Assembly (NCBI GenBank): GCA_027493775.1
Contig: JAOSKE010000001.1
Location: 186,001 to 250,000, forward strand
Source: Kiritimatiellia bacterium
GTDB taxonomy: Bacteria; Verrucomicrobiota; Kiritimatiellia; CAIVKH01
DNA: 64,000 nt
Reading direction: 5' to 3'
Shown here in pieces: positions 1-9,812 of the stretch. The notes under the pieces were generated by a model. The model had not been told where the DNA came from. It did not search any database and saw only the letters and a program-made list of their open reading frames with translations. The position numbers and the translations under genes are program-made. Numbering within the stretch: the first letter of the stretch is position 1; each line of letters starts with the position of its first letter.

Positions 1-576
1 CTTTGTCATTCGTATGTTCGTCTCATGGATGAGCACTCCTCTGTGTACGGCATCCGACACGAGGGGCGGCTTCCTCCCACAGGCAATTACTTTATGCCAT
101 TATTGGACCATTGCTGGGTCACAATCAGTTCCACATTAATTCGCAGATCATTGTATGAGGAGGTCGGCCCCTTTACCGAAGCGCTGCCATACGGTCGGTC
201 CGGTGAGGATTACGAATTTTTTCTCAAGGCGGCGCGCACGCATTCATTTGGGCTGATTGACGAGCCCTTGGTTAACTACCGTAAATCTCGTCATAGCATT
301 ACCGCGAGTGATTGGCAAAGCACGCCGCGCCCAATTTCATTCATGCGTGAACTAGTGCGTCGTCAGGATATTTGGACAGGCTTCGTTACTCCATCGGAAA
401 TGCGCCAGCGAGTGGCGGATGCTTGTCGCGAGAATGCGATTTATTGGCGATCTCAGCGAAATCCCATGCGCTCCTTGTGGGCGGTTGGACAAGCATTGCG
501 TGTCAGTCCGCTGGGCGCTTCTGCCTGGTCCGAGCTGCTGCGGACGCTGTATCGCTTATGCTTGGCTGCACGTTAG
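1..576 (+). CDS. Glycosyltransferase family 2, C-terminal part (gene starts before the window)
   Basis: The frame is open from base 1, so the N-terminal catalytic half lies outside the window. About 191 codons remain. What is seen is the second half of a GT-A fold GT2 enzyme: a stretch in which a hydrophobic strand (TISSTLIRRSLYEEVG) is followed by FTEALPYGRSGEDYEFFLKA. The ED pair of GEDYEFF matches the conserved acidic motif that GT2 enzymes place near the catalytic base. The tail after LVNYRKSRHSIT is helical and has no membrane segment, so the enzyme is probably a cytoplasmic or peripheral transferase. Donor and acceptor cannot be told. It lies 89 bases upstream of a GT-C-like membrane protein on the same strand. 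Confidence 0.82.
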   Translation, partial: LCHSYVRLMDEHSSVYGIRHEGRLPPTGNYFMPLLDHCWVTISSTLIRRSLYEEVGPFTEALPYGRSGEDYEFFLKAARTHSFGLIDEPLVNYRKSRHSITASDWQSTPRPISFMRELVRRQDIWTGFVTPSEMRQRVADACRENAIYWRSQRNPMRSLWAVGQALRVSPLGASAWSELLRTLYRLCLAAR

Positions 577-665
577 TAGAGTTCTATTCCAGTGGTTTAT
601 GCACGATTCTTCTCTATTAGGAGGCATGAGCCGTCCCGCTTCCGGGGTCAGGTCAGGAGGTCAAG

Positions 666-2105
666 ATGAGTGACTGTAGAGAACCCGCAGGAAGCATCCA
701 ATCGCCCCGTTCCAGCGCAATGGTGCAGTTCCTTTCAAGAAATTTTATTTTCGCAATCAGCATCCTCGCGCTCGTTGTGTACATGCTGACGTATTTGAGT
801 GGGACGTTTGGAGCGCCCATTCGCGCGGATGGCGTGGGGTATTATATCTATCTGCCTTCCTATATCATTTACGGGGATCCGACTCTTGAACGTGTCGTGG
901 ATGAGCAATTCGGTGGAGATGTCAGCAGTTGGACCGGCGTACAAAGATCGTCGGAAACGGGGCATTACGTAGACAAGTATGGCGTGGGTGTTGCTGTGTT
1001 AATGCTGCCATTCTTTCTGATCGCCCATGCTTTCACATGGTGCCTACAGTCGCCCTCGGGAGGCGAGCCGTGGTGGCATCTCAATTATACGCTGAATGGA
1101 TATTCTCTATTTTATCAGCATGCTGCAGGGCTCGCGGGGTTGTTTTACTCACTCATGGGTATCGGCATCCTCAAGGGGCTGTTGGAGAAACAGTTCAGTC
1201 GAGGCATTGCCCTGGTCACCTTGAGTATATTGTTTTTTGGAACGAGTCTCCTGCATTATACAAGTGGCGAAAGCGTTCAGAGCCACTCGTATTCTTTCTT
1301 TCTTTTTGCTGCGCTTCTCTGGGCGACCGATAGATGGAGCAGACAATCACGATCCTGGACACACAGTGCAGTGCTTGGTCTCATTTGTGGGCTGATTGTG
1401 TTGGTTCGAGTTACAAACCTGATTGCTATGCTGATTGTCTTTTTATATGGGATAACGAGCGTGGGTGGTATCAGGCGGTGGCTGCATGATCGATGTGAGC
1501 GCATAGCCGAGCTTGCTCTTGTCGCGGTCATAACGTTCTGTGTCTTCGCACTTCAGCTTGCGATTAACCACTATGGAACTGGGCGGTGGACGATTAATCC
1601 TTATGGGATTCAAAATCCGACAGAGACATTCTACTTTTTATCGCCTCAAATTATACTGGTGCTTTTCAGCTTGAAGAGAGGGCTGTTTTTTTGGAGCCCA
1701 CTATTGCTCATTATTCTGCCCGGTTTGTTCTTAATGCGGCGGCATCGCTCTTCACTCGCTTTCGCCGTAAGCGTAATTCTCTTGTTGCATCTCTGGATCG
1801 TATCGAGTTGGCATATGTGGTGGTATGGCGGGGGCTTCGGACATCGTGCATTTGTCGAATATTATGCCTTTATGGCTTTTCCCTGCGCGGCGTTTGTGTC
1901 AAGTCTGAAGGGGCGATGGGCGAAGGTTGTCTTTGCCGGGTTTGCCGTCTTGACCATTGCGTGGCTTCTGTTCTTTATGAAGCTGTACTATACACGTGAG
2001 TTATCCTTCTATGGGCTGGATCGTCAGGCGCTCTTCGATATCTTCTGGTGGCGGGGAAAAATACTTCTCAATTGGTTGAATATTGTTTTTGCTGGCACAG
2101 CCTGA
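666..2105 (+). CDS. Multi-pass membrane protein, GT-C / dolichyl-phosphate-mannosyltransferase-like
   Basis: A 479-residue integral membrane protein with roughly ten hydrophobic segments. The first (about residues 28-48) is followed by a periplasmic-type loop IRADGVGYYIYLPSYIIYGD. This layout, an acidic residue in the first loop (ADG) followed by aromatic-rich sequence, resembles GT-C enzymes that use polyprenyl-phosphate sugars. The start at 666 is chosen because a perfect AGGAGG (655-660) sits 5 bases before it; an internal ATG at 720 also exists. It follows a partial GT2 gene on the same strand. It could instead be a glycan-modifying membrane protein without transferase activity. Substrate unknown. 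Confidence 0.65.
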   Translation: MSDCREPAGSIQSPRSSAMVQFLSRNFIFAISILALVVYMLTYLSGTFGAPIRADGVGYYIYLPSYIIYGDPTLERVVDEQFGGDVSSWTGVQRSSETGHYVDKYGVGVAVLMLPFFLIAHAFTWCLQSPSGGEPWWHLNYTLNGYSLFYQHAAGLAGLFYSLMGIGILKGLLEKQFSRGIALVTLSILFFGTSLLHYTSGESVQSHSYSFFLFAALLWATDRWSRQSRSWTHSAVLGLICGLIVLVRVTNLIAMLIVFLYGITSVGGIRRWLHDRCERIAELALVAVITFCVFALQLAINHYGTGRWTINPYGIQNPTETFYFLSPQIILVLFSLKRGLFFWSPLLLIILPGLFLMRRHRSSLAFAVSVILLLHLWIVSSWHMWWYGGGFGHRAFVEYYAFMAFPCAAFVSSLKGRWAKVVFAGFAVLTIAWLLFFMKLYYTRELSFYGLDRQALFDIFWWRGKILLNWLNIVFAGTA

Positions 2106-2122
2106 AACGGTGCCTCCGTTTC
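2104..2122. terminator. Hairpin between convergent genes, possible terminator
   Basis: Perfect 7-bp stem GAAACGG / CCGTTTC with a 5-base loop, overlapping the TGA of the upstream membrane-protein gene and facing the convergent gene that ends at 2216. There is no T-tract after it, so a Rho-independent terminator is only possible, not shown. Confidence 0.35.
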
Positions 2123-2215
2123 CGCGGCCACCGCTCGGCTCTTGGGGCCGGGAATGCTTCAGGCCGAGATTCTCTTTCACTGCGGTGGCCTTAATCTCTT
2201 GCCCGGCCACCTCAA

Positions 2216-3166
2216 TCAAAATTCCCGCGCTGTTCCTTGAATGGCCCGCTTTAGAATTGCGGGCAGTTGTCTGACCCGGCGTTCGTATTTGCTGAACTGT
2301 TGGGTGAAAGGAGCAATTATGTCAGGCAGGTTGGCGGTCCGGATGTCTTCCAGCAAGCTGGTTCGATCCAGCCATTCCTGTTGAACAAAGAACGAGTAGT
2401 GCAGGGCGATTTGAGAGCAGTCGAGGATGTGGGTGTGGCCGTTTTTTTCAACCCAATCGCACCAGCCCGGTTCGTCGGTGCGCGGGACTCCGCCCATTCG
2501 CTCTATGTGGCGATAGTCGTATGCAATACAGCCAATGCTGAAGGGGCGGTTGAAGGCGATATAGCGTGGCGCAGCGCGCTCGGCCAGTATCTGCGTATGG
2601 CGCGCGTTCGCCTTCTCCAAGTTAATAAATGATCGCGTCGCCCATTCCGCGATATAGGGATTGATCCATGTCGGCCCATCGCGCTGTGGGCTGGGCGTTC
2701 CGCCGAAGCGCTCCCGATATTGTTCAAGTAGATCGGGATAAAAGGTGTTGCAGAGCGTGTAGAGGCCGAATGAGTTGTTGGGCAGCAGGGGCGTGATGAG
2801 CGCGAGATTATCGCGATGCTTGTTTTCTTCGTAGGCCTCGACCATTCGTTGCGCCCAACCTTTCGGAGCAAAGACATCTTCATCCACCTTCATATAGAGG
2901 GAGTTGGGATATTTCCGAATGCATTCGTTTTGCATTTCTGAAATGCCATCCGGACGCACGCCAGATCCCAGAATTTTATCGAATCTGGTTTCTGGATGTG
3001 CGTTGATGAAGCGGTCCACAAAGCGCAAATGTTTTTGGGAAACCCCGTTGAGCAGAAATACAACGCGATCAAATACGGGCAATGAGCCGCTTTGCACGAG
3101 CATGTCGAGCGTGAGCTTGGCACAGTCTCGTCGTGCGTTGGTCAAAATCATCAAAACCTTGTTCAT
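2216..3166 (-). CDS. Putative GT-A-type glycosyltransferase
   Basis: A 316-residue soluble protein. The N-terminus MNKVLMILTNARRDCAKLTLD is a first strand-helix of a GT-A-like fold. The stretch LYMKVDEDVFAPKGWAQRM near residue 95 carries a D-E-D triplet of the kind that binds the metal and nucleotide-sugar in GT-A enzymes. Later aromatic and acidic stretches (RTDEPGWCDWVEKNGH, about residue 228) fit an acceptor site. It does not match a specific GT family that I can name. It is on the minus strand, convergent with the upstream GT-C-like gene and divergent from the epimerase at 3227. Confidence 0.6.
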   Translation of the reverse strand: MNKVLMILTNARRDCAKLTLDMLVQSGSLPVFDRVVFLLNGVSQKHLRFVDRFINAHPETRFDKILGSGVRPDGISEMQNECIRKYPNSLYMKVDEDVFAPKGWAQRMVEAYEENKHRDNLALITPLLPNNSFGLYTLCNTFYPDLLEQYRERFGGTPSPQRDGPTWINPYIAEWATRSFINLEKANARHTQILAERAAPRYIAFNRPFSIGCIAYDYRHIERMGGVPRTDEPGWCDWVEKNGHTHILDCSQIALHYSFFVQQEWLDRTSLLEDIRTANLPDIIAPFTQQFSKYERRVRQLPAILKRAIQGTAREF

Positions 3167-3226
3167 ATCGGCGTCATACGGTAAGCAAAGCGCTGCGATG
3201 AATCAAAGAGTATTGCGAGGACATGG

Positions 3227-4126
3227 ATGTTGATTGTAGTCACGGGCGCACAGGGGTTCCTGGGTCGGCACCTTGTGCCGAGATTGGCCGAAGCAGGATA
3301 TCGGGTGTTGGCCGTGGATCGTGTCGCGGCACAAAAGGATATTCCAGGGGTCGTCAATCATGTCGCTGATCTTGCCAGCCCTGCTGCGCTAATTCCGCCG
3401 GATTGCGTGGGTGGGGAGCCGTTCGTGTTGATCCATCTCGCGTGGAACATTCAGCAGCGCGACGCAGGATACCGTGTTCAAGCGGAACAAGTGGCGATCT
3501 TCGCCGCTTTGCTGGATTACTGGCGTGAGAAAGGACTTACCCATTTGATTGCCCCAGGATCGGCGCAAGAATTCGGGGCAAAGAGTGGGGTGCTCAGTGA
3601 AGAGGCTGTCCCAGAGGAACCGGTGTCACCTTATGGATGGGCAAAACGCTCCGCATATACGATGGCGCATTCGTGGTCGCAGCGAAACAGTATCGGGCTG
3701 ACGTGGCTGCGTCCGTTTATTATTTATGGGGAAGGGCAGGGGGGCGATTTGCTGGTTCCCTATGCCCTGCGCCAGGCCAGTAGTGGGGAACGAGCAGAGT
3801 TCACGGACGGGAAGCAGATTCGAGATTTTGTCCACATTTCCGACATCGTTGAGGCGTTTGTGTTGGCCGTTCAAAGACGATCAAAAACCCCGGTGGCACT
3901 GAACTTGGGCAGCCGCGATCCGGTGAGTGCACGTGAACTTCTTGAAGTGATCGCTGGCTCGTTTCATGCGCGCGACAAATTTGTCTTCGGCGCGCGCGCA
4001 CGACGGCAGACAGATCCAGAGATGCAGGTTGCGGATTGCTCACGCGCTGAACAGGTATTGGGCTGGACGCCGAAAATGGGATGGCGCGAGGGGATTCAAC
4101 GGGTTTGCGGCGCGGTGAAAAAGTGA
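3227..4126 (+). CDS. NAD-dependent sugar epimerase/dehydratase (extended SDR)
   Basis: A 299-residue extended short-chain dehydrogenase. The NAD-binding glycine motif GAQGFLG is at residues 7-13, the catalytic Y136-GWA-K140 follows, and a GSAQEFG segment at 111-117 supplies the usual Ser. The substrate half contains RPFIIYGEGQ, typical of nucleotide-sugar epimerases and dehydratases. It acts in the cytoplasm on an NDP-hexose; the exact reaction is not decidable. The start has GAGG six to nine bases upstream. Its stop overlaps the GTG start of the next gene (GTGA at 4123-4126), indicating translational coupling with the FAD oxidoreductase. Confidence 0.85.
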   Translation: MLIVVTGAQGFLGRHLVPRLAEAGYRVLAVDRVAAQKDIPGVVNHVADLASPAALIPPDCVGGEPFVLIHLAWNIQQRDAGYRVQAEQVAIFAALLDYWREKGLTHLIAPGSAQEFGAKSGVLSEEAVPEEPVSPYGWAKRSAYTMAHSWSQRNSIGLTWLRPFIIYGEGQGGDLLVPYALRQASSGERAEFTDGKQIRDFVHISDIVEAFVLAVQRRSKTPVALNLGSRDPVSARELLEVIAGSFHARDKFVFGARARRQTDPEMQVADCSRAEQVLGWTPKMGWREGIQRVCGAVKK

Positions 4127-5417
4127 AGGGATCTCGCGTCATTCTTGGCGCCGGTCTCGCAGGGATCGGCTGTGCCCGTGAGTGGCCCGATGCGGTCGTG
4201 TATGAAGCAAAAGACCATCCCGGCGGCCATGTCTGGTCTCATGAACAAGACGGAGTACACTTCGACGAAGGCGCGCATATTTGCCACGCCAAAGATGAGG
4301 CGTGGCGCGCTCAGCTTGTGAAGAATGCCGGGCGAGTGGTGGATATTGCCCAAAGTCGCATTGCGAGCTACTGGCACGGACATTGGATCGCCTACCCAGT
4401 GCAGAACCATCTCCGCGACCTCCCCGCGGAACTGCGTGATCGCGCCCTTTCCGACCTGCTGGCCGCCCAAAAAACGCATGCCGGGCGGACGCCGGCCAAC
4501 TATGAGGAATGGGTGCGCTTCCAATACGGCGAGTTTCTCTCGGAGCGCTTTTATCGCGAATACACGGATAAGTACTGGCGAACCCCGATGGAGGCGATGG
4601 ATACTGATTGGCTCTCCGGTCGCTTGCTCCCCGCTCAAATTGAAACGATCACTCGCGGTGCGCGCGAGGAACACGATGAGAAACAGGCGGTCTTCGCCAG
4701 CTTTCTTTATCCGGAACGCGGCGGGTTTTACTCGTTCTTTCGTCCATTTACGCAGGGCTTGGATATTCGAACAGGCGCCCGACTTGTTGAGTTGAACCCA
4801 CGCGACCGTTCATTGCGTTTTGCCGACGGCAGGGTCGCCACGTATGGGAAGTTGGTCAGCACGATTCCGCTTCCTGATCTTGTCGCTGCAATCACGGAAG
4901 CGCCGGAGCCGATTCGTACCGCGGCACAAACACTGCGGCATACGCGGATGCTTGGGGTGAATATTGTTCTGAACCGTGCGGACGTGTCGCCCTATCACTG
5001 GTTTTATATTTACGACGCGGATATTGATGTATCGCGCGTCAAAGTAATGAGCAATGTCACGCCAGTAGGGTGTCCGCCGAATACGACCGTGCTACAAGCC
5101 GAAGTATTTCGTCGCGACGACGAAGTATTTGATGAAAAAGCGCTCGCGGAGAAAGCGATTTCAGACCTCGGCCGTATTCTGAACTTTGATTACGTGCGCG
5201 ACGTTTTGAGCGCCAAAACAATTCTAGCGTCACACGCCTATCCAATTCCGACCTCGGCCGATCCAAAATTGTGGAGCCCATTATCAGTTGGCTGGCGAGC
5301 CTTGGAATCGAAAGCGACGGACTTTATGGGCGCTGGAAGTATGTGTGGTCGAACGAAGCGTATCGTGTGGGGGCGGAGGTGGGGAGACGCATGCTTGGCC
5401 TATCCAGCCTGGGTTAA
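4123..5417 (+). CDS. FAD-dependent oxidoreductase (UDP-galactopyranose mutase/HemY-like), with a frameshift near 5252
   Basis: A Rossmann FAD-binding N-terminus (VILGAGLAGIG) followed by VVYEAKDHPGGHVWSH, the second half of the dinucleotide-binding fold in amine-oxidase and UDP-galactopyranose-mutase-like proteins. The GTG at 4123 overlaps the previous stop. The uncorrected frame runs on to 5430, but its last 55 residues lack family character. Adding one base at the CC of 5252-5253 gives TLGRSKIVEPIISWLASLG then GLYGRWKYVWSNEAYRVG and a TAA at 5415-5417. That tail aligns with the C-terminus of the paralogue at 5452-6822 (GRFGGWKYEVANMDHSIMQG). The corrected protein is 431 residues. Likely acts on a nucleotide sugar or lipid-linked sugar; substrate unknown. 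Confidence 0.75.
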
Positions 5418-5451
5418 TCTACATGGCTGATGAGCCTTATCGGGCGAATCT

Positions 5452-6822
5452 CTAGCGTTTTCCTGTGTTCACTAAATTTGGTGAGGCGAGTGTAACTTCG
5501 GGTTCACCGTGTAGAATGGCGTTCACAGCCTCAACACCCTGCATGATCGAGTGATCCATGTTCGCAACCTCGTATTTCCATCCCCCAAAGCGTCCGCGGC
5601 TGCGAATGTTCAGCGCTTCCAATTCTGGTAATACCTCGTTTAAGATTTTATCTCTATCCAGTGTCGGTATCGGATAGCCGTAATCCGTGCGCATCAAATG
5701 AAAGTGGGCATTATCAGGATTCACATCAACGAGACCGATTGAGCGCAGCCCTTCAAGGGTAGGATCTACGAGACTTCTGGTATCAGCCGTATCACCCTGT
5801 TCACGTGAGATCTCGCAGAGGAATGAGCAAAATTTGTTTGGATCTGGAGTGTGGGCGGGTGAAAAAATGGAGAACGGCGTGACCCTATAAAACGGGCAGA
5901 TTTCTTCTGGGGTGTAAATCCAGGTCTTATCCTTCAGTTCCAATGGAATCGGAAAGTGTGGTGCTACACCGACAACATGGACAACGGAATGACGCAACCC
6001 ACTTGCGCGGCGATGAAGGTCATCACTCCCCACGAGTTCAGTGAGTTTCACCAAGGGTATGGTTGATATCAAATGGTCATAGTGATCTGTCGAGCCGTCA
6101 GAAAACGATGCCGTGCGGCTTCGGGTGTCTAAGGCAATAAGTGTTCTTGAAAGCTGAACAGAGTTCTCGGGGAGTTTGGATGCCAATGCGTTCCATATAG
6201 CTCCAGTGCCGCCCTCTTTTGGAAACTGAAAAGTTGAATTTGGCCCCCAGGATACATCGTCGCGCTGTTCTTCGATGTTGCGCACCACGCGAGCTAGATC
6301 GGTTGCAGGGACGCGATCCCCGATCCAATGAGCGTTCATTTCAGATGGATCGACCGTCCATATCTTTCGGTTGTAGGGCAGCATGAAATGCTTTGCAATT
6401 CCAACCCCTGACGTTGCCAATATCCAATCTTTGAAATTGCGAATCTCGCCTTTAGATGGCTGCGAGAGTGCCTCAAGCCCCTTCACGCATTCGTCGCGTT
6501 GCACTTGAGGTAGATGCCGAACATTGTACTGGAATGGATAGGGAATCCATGCGCCGTACTCCCGAACCCAAGATTTGCGCGTGTGATGATAAAACCCGTC
6601 GGGTAAAAGGGCATTCATCAGGTTGTCCACATAGTGATAATGTGAGTGGGCGACGTGAACGGCAAAATCCCAAGTAAAGCCGCGTTCGTCCAAAAAGGAT
6701 GTTGCTAGACCACCTACATAGGGTTGCGCTTCATAGACACAGAAATTCGCATGACCAAGTTCGTGGAGACGGTAGGCTGCACCAAGGCCAGTGGGGCCTG
6801 CACCGATAATCAAAATACGCAT
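5452..6822 (-). CDS. FAD-dependent oxidoreductase, paralogue of the gene at 4123
   Basis: A 456-residue protein beginning MRILIIGAGPTGLGAAYRLHE, a textbook FAD-binding GxGxxG strand-turn-helix, then CVYEAQPYVGGLATSF. The family C-terminal block GRFGGWKYEVANMDHSIMQG is intact. The start at 6822 is preferred over an upstream in-frame ATG at 6939 because the dinucleotide fold begins at once and AAAGGGA lies about 6 bases before it. Similar proteins sit in many exopolysaccharide clusters, often labelled protoporphyrinogen-oxidase-like; their reaction there is unproved. It is convergent with its paralogue, leaving about 35 bases between the two stops. Confidence 0.8.
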   Translation of the reverse strand: MRILIIGAGPTGLGAAYRLHELGHANFCVYEAQPYVGGLATSFLDERGFTWDFAVHVAHSHYHYVDNLMNALLPDGFYHHTRKSWVREYGAWIPYPFQYNVRHLPQVQRDECVKGLEALSQPSKGEIRNFKDWILATSGVGIAKHFMLPYNRKIWTVDPSEMNAHWIGDRVPATDLARVVRNIEEQRDDVSWGPNSTFQFPKEGGTGAIWNALASKLPENSVQLSRTLIALDTRSRTASFSDGSTDHYDHLISTIPLVKLTELVGSDDLHRRASGLRHSVVHVVGVAPHFPIPLELKDKTWIYTPEEICPFYRVTPFSIFSPAHTPDPNKFCSFLCEISREQGDTADTRSLVDPTLEGLRSIGLVDVNPDNAHFHLMRTDYGYPIPTLDRDKILNEVLPELEALNIRSRGRFGGWKYEVANMDHSIMQGVEAVNAILHGEPEVTLASPNLVNTGKR

Positions 6823-6969
6823 AATTCCCTTTACGGTTAGCCGCGAACCATAGCAGCAGGTGCTTTTGCTCGGCAATGGCAATTGCTCTCTCTGGTAGTG
6901 ACTTCCGTTTTTTAATCGCCATTTTATGCCCTTGACCAATTGTTTGAGATAATTCTAAGGCAAGAACCG

Positions 6970-8110
6970 GTGAAACTTTCATTTTTAGTATCGGACGTGA
7001 ATAGCCCCGTGTTGGGTCCGGTGACCGTGTTGGCGCGGCACTTGCAAAGCGAATTTGACGTGGAGGTTGTCGGCCCGGATTTGGGGTATGGCGTGAATGT
7101 GATGTATCGCGACGCATTTTCCTATACGGTGGTGCCGTGTTCGCATATCTATCGCTTCCCAGAATATTTTAGCGAACGCCGCCGCCTGGCCGAAGCGCTA
7201 ACTGGCGACGTGATCATTCCGGTTAAGGCGGTGGGAAATACAATCCCTGTCGCGCTGATGCTCAAGCGTTCGCGTGGCGCAAAAGTCGTCCCGTATCTTG
7301 ATGAGTGGGACGGCGCCTTGATGGCGCAACGCACTCGGCCCGAGCGGATTCGCTATTGGTTGAAAAACGCTCATCACCCCCTAGAAGACAACTACTATCC
7401 TTGGGTTGAGAGACTCATCCCAAAATGTGATTCACTCATCTCGACGAGTAGCTTTCTGCAGCGAAGATTCGGTGGGCATATCGTTCCGATGGGGGTGGAT
7501 TGCGAATTCTTTAAACCCGCGCCAGAAAAAGAGACGCGAGATCTCAAGCGAGAACTTGGTATCGAAGGCAAGCGATTGATCGTGTTCGGTGGCGTAGTGC
7601 GGCCACATAAAGGGATCGAGACGATTCCGCAAGCAGTCGCTCGCTCAGGAGTGAAAGACCTGCGATTCGTGATTGTCGGGCCAATCAATGAGCACGTTAA
7701 GGAGCTGTTGGCGAATCCAGAGCTGAGTCGCTACGTCGTTGCAGTCGGGTCCGCATCCACGCAAAGCGATGCCGCAATTCTTAAGCTTGGCCGACCTCAT
7801 TGTCTTACCTCTGCAGGACACGCTTTTGGCTCGGTCACAGGTGCCTTGTAAAATTTTCGAAGCGATGGCGATGTCGCGTCCGATTATCGCATCCGATGTT
7901 TCCGATATGGCCACAATCCTTGACGACAGCGGATGGGTCGTGCCGGCGGGCGATGTTGCGGCCTTGGCAGAGCAAATCCGTGAGGTCTTTGCGAATCCCG
8001 CTGAAGCGAAGAGACGCGGTGAAAAAGCCCGCGAACGCTGCCTCGCTCACTACAGCAGTGAAGTTACCCGCCGTAGCTTGGTCTCTCTTATCCGCGGGAT
8101 TGTGGGGTAA
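6970..8110 (+). CDS. Glycosyltransferase family 4, with a frameshift near 7772
   Basis: The N-terminal half (VKLSFLVSDVNSPVLGPVTV) and C-terminal half lie in two frames. Dropping one C at 7772-7773 joins them as TQSDAQFLSLADLIVLPLQD, the normal GT4 transition into the donor site, followed by ARSQVPCKIFEAMAMSRPII with the conserved Glu of the E-x7-E-like motif. The corrected length is 379 residues, usual for GT-B enzymes. The GTG at 6970 is chosen because it has AAGG nine bases upstream and because the Rossmann fold starts there; an ATG at 6940 is the alternative. A soluble or peripheral transferase that uses a nucleotide sugar. Divergent from the FAD gene at 6822. Confidence 0.8.
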
Positions 8111-8320
8111 AACGCCTACAGAGAAGAAGCGGTGATTCAGACGCATTGCTCTATGTCCTCCGTCTCTTGCGCGGTTTCCCTTTTGTGATTCATTCATGAT
8201 TCTTTCCGCATGTTTCCACATTTTTCACGGTTATCATTTGGCGAATATAACCCTCTTCGCTGAGGCTCATCCCATTATTTCAAGACTGCAATCCCACTGC
8301 ATCCCGCATAAACTGATTCT

Positions 8321-9662
8321 ATGCATCCCGCATTATCGAAATTTTTAGCATCGCGTCTAATTGATCGTAAAGATGGTCACCGGCTCGCAGTACTGAAGCG
8401 GTTCGAGCAGCTCAATCGATCAGATTTTTACTCGGCTGCACTTCGCGAAGAACGGCAAACTGAAGCCCTTGTCGCTCTGTTGCGCCATGCCCAGAACCAT
8501 GTTCCTCATTTTCGTTCGCTTCTTGCTGACCATGAAATCACCGCGCGGAATGCGCGTGACGTTTTGGCGGAACTTCCTCCCTTGCGCCGCGCGGATATTC
8601 AGGCGAATCCCGCGTCTTTTGTCGCCGACGATGCCACAGGTGTCGTGGACGATCATACTGGCGGATCAACGGGAACACCCCTGACCTTCAAAGTAGATCG
8701 CCCGACACAACAGGCGCGGGAAGCGTCGCTGATGTGGGCGAATGGTCTCGCTGGTTGGCGCCCAGGTGATCGCATCGCGATGCTCTGGGGTTCGGACCGC
8801 GATACGAAGGCAGCGTTTCGCGACTGGCGGCTCAACCTCCGTTGGTGGCTCGATAATATGCGCTGGTATAACGCGTTCGAGATGGGCGAAGAAGAGATGG
8901 CGGCGTTTCATCAGGCGATGACGCGTTTCCGTCCGCATTTGCTCGTTGCTTACGCCGGTTCGCTCCAGGTGTATGCCCGATTCTTGAAGTCCATCGGAAC
9001 GGTTCCGGGCTATCCGCTAACCGGCCTGATCAGTTCCGCTGAAGTCTTGACGCAGGCAGGGCGTGAAGAGGTCCGTGAGTACTTTCAACGGCCGATTTAT
9101 GATCGGTATGGCAACCGCGAGGCGGGCGCCATTGCCGCGGAATGTGAGGCGCATGGCGGATTGCACGTCAATGAACACGATTTTGTCGTGGAGATCGACA
9201 GCGTCGATCCATTCAAGGAGCCGGGTCCGCTGTTGATCACCTATCTTGCGAATCACGCGATGCCGTTGATTCGTTACGACACGGGCGATCTCGCCGTATG
9301 GGCCAAAGGCGAGTGTTCCTGCGGGCGAACAACCCCGCGGCTGGCGCGGGTGGTGGGGGCGCCAGGCGGATACCATCCGCACCGCACACGGGAAATTGAT
9401 TCACGGCGAATTCTTTACCCACGTGCTCTATGGCGCAGAGGGCGTTCGCGAGTTCCAGTTTGTACAGGAATCAATGAATCGCTACTGCCTTCGCGTGGTC
9501 GCGGATCGCATCCGCCCCGAATTCGAAGCGCAGTGGCGGAAGAAAATTGAACCGATGCTTGGAGAAGGCGCCGAATTTCGCGTGGAACTCGTGGATTCAA
9601 TCCCTGTGCTCGCCAGCGGGAAGCGTCGCTTCACGCTGTCGGAAGTGCCCAATCAGAGCTGA
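8321..9662 (+). CDS. CapK/PaaK-like adenylate-forming enzyme, with a frameshift near 9355
   Basis: An AMP-binding family protein. The phosphate loop TGGSTGTP occurs near residue 117, YGNREAGAIAAE near 262, and LIRYDTGDLAV near 310; these are the A3, A5 and A7-type motifs of phenylacetate-CoA-ligase-like proteins. A single extra G in the run 9355-9359 breaks the frame. Removing it continues LARVVGRQADTIRTAHGK into the second half, which ends SGKRRFTLSEVPNQS with the usual C-terminal lysine-arginine region. Corrected length 446 residues. CapK-type relatives are common in capsule clusters, where the acyl or amino-acid substrate is generally unknown. It lies upstream of the deacetylase block. Confidence 0.8.
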
Positions 9663-9812
9663 TGGATCGGTGGTGACGGGGAGGTTCCTGCGCACTTCTG
9701 CGGCTTACAGCGCGGCTCCCGTCGCTCTGCTCCATGCCCTCTGCGCTATTGCGCGTTTCGTTCTTTCCTCTTGAGTCCTCGCCCCGTTCCACGTTCCATT
9801 AGCCCTCTTTCG

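Noticed and set aside
626..673. 15-codon frame MSRPASGVRSGGQDE just before the GT-C-like gene, with AGGAGG in front
   Set aside because: The AGGAGG is only one base from the ATG, too close, and overlap with the next start can be chance. No leader-peptide character.
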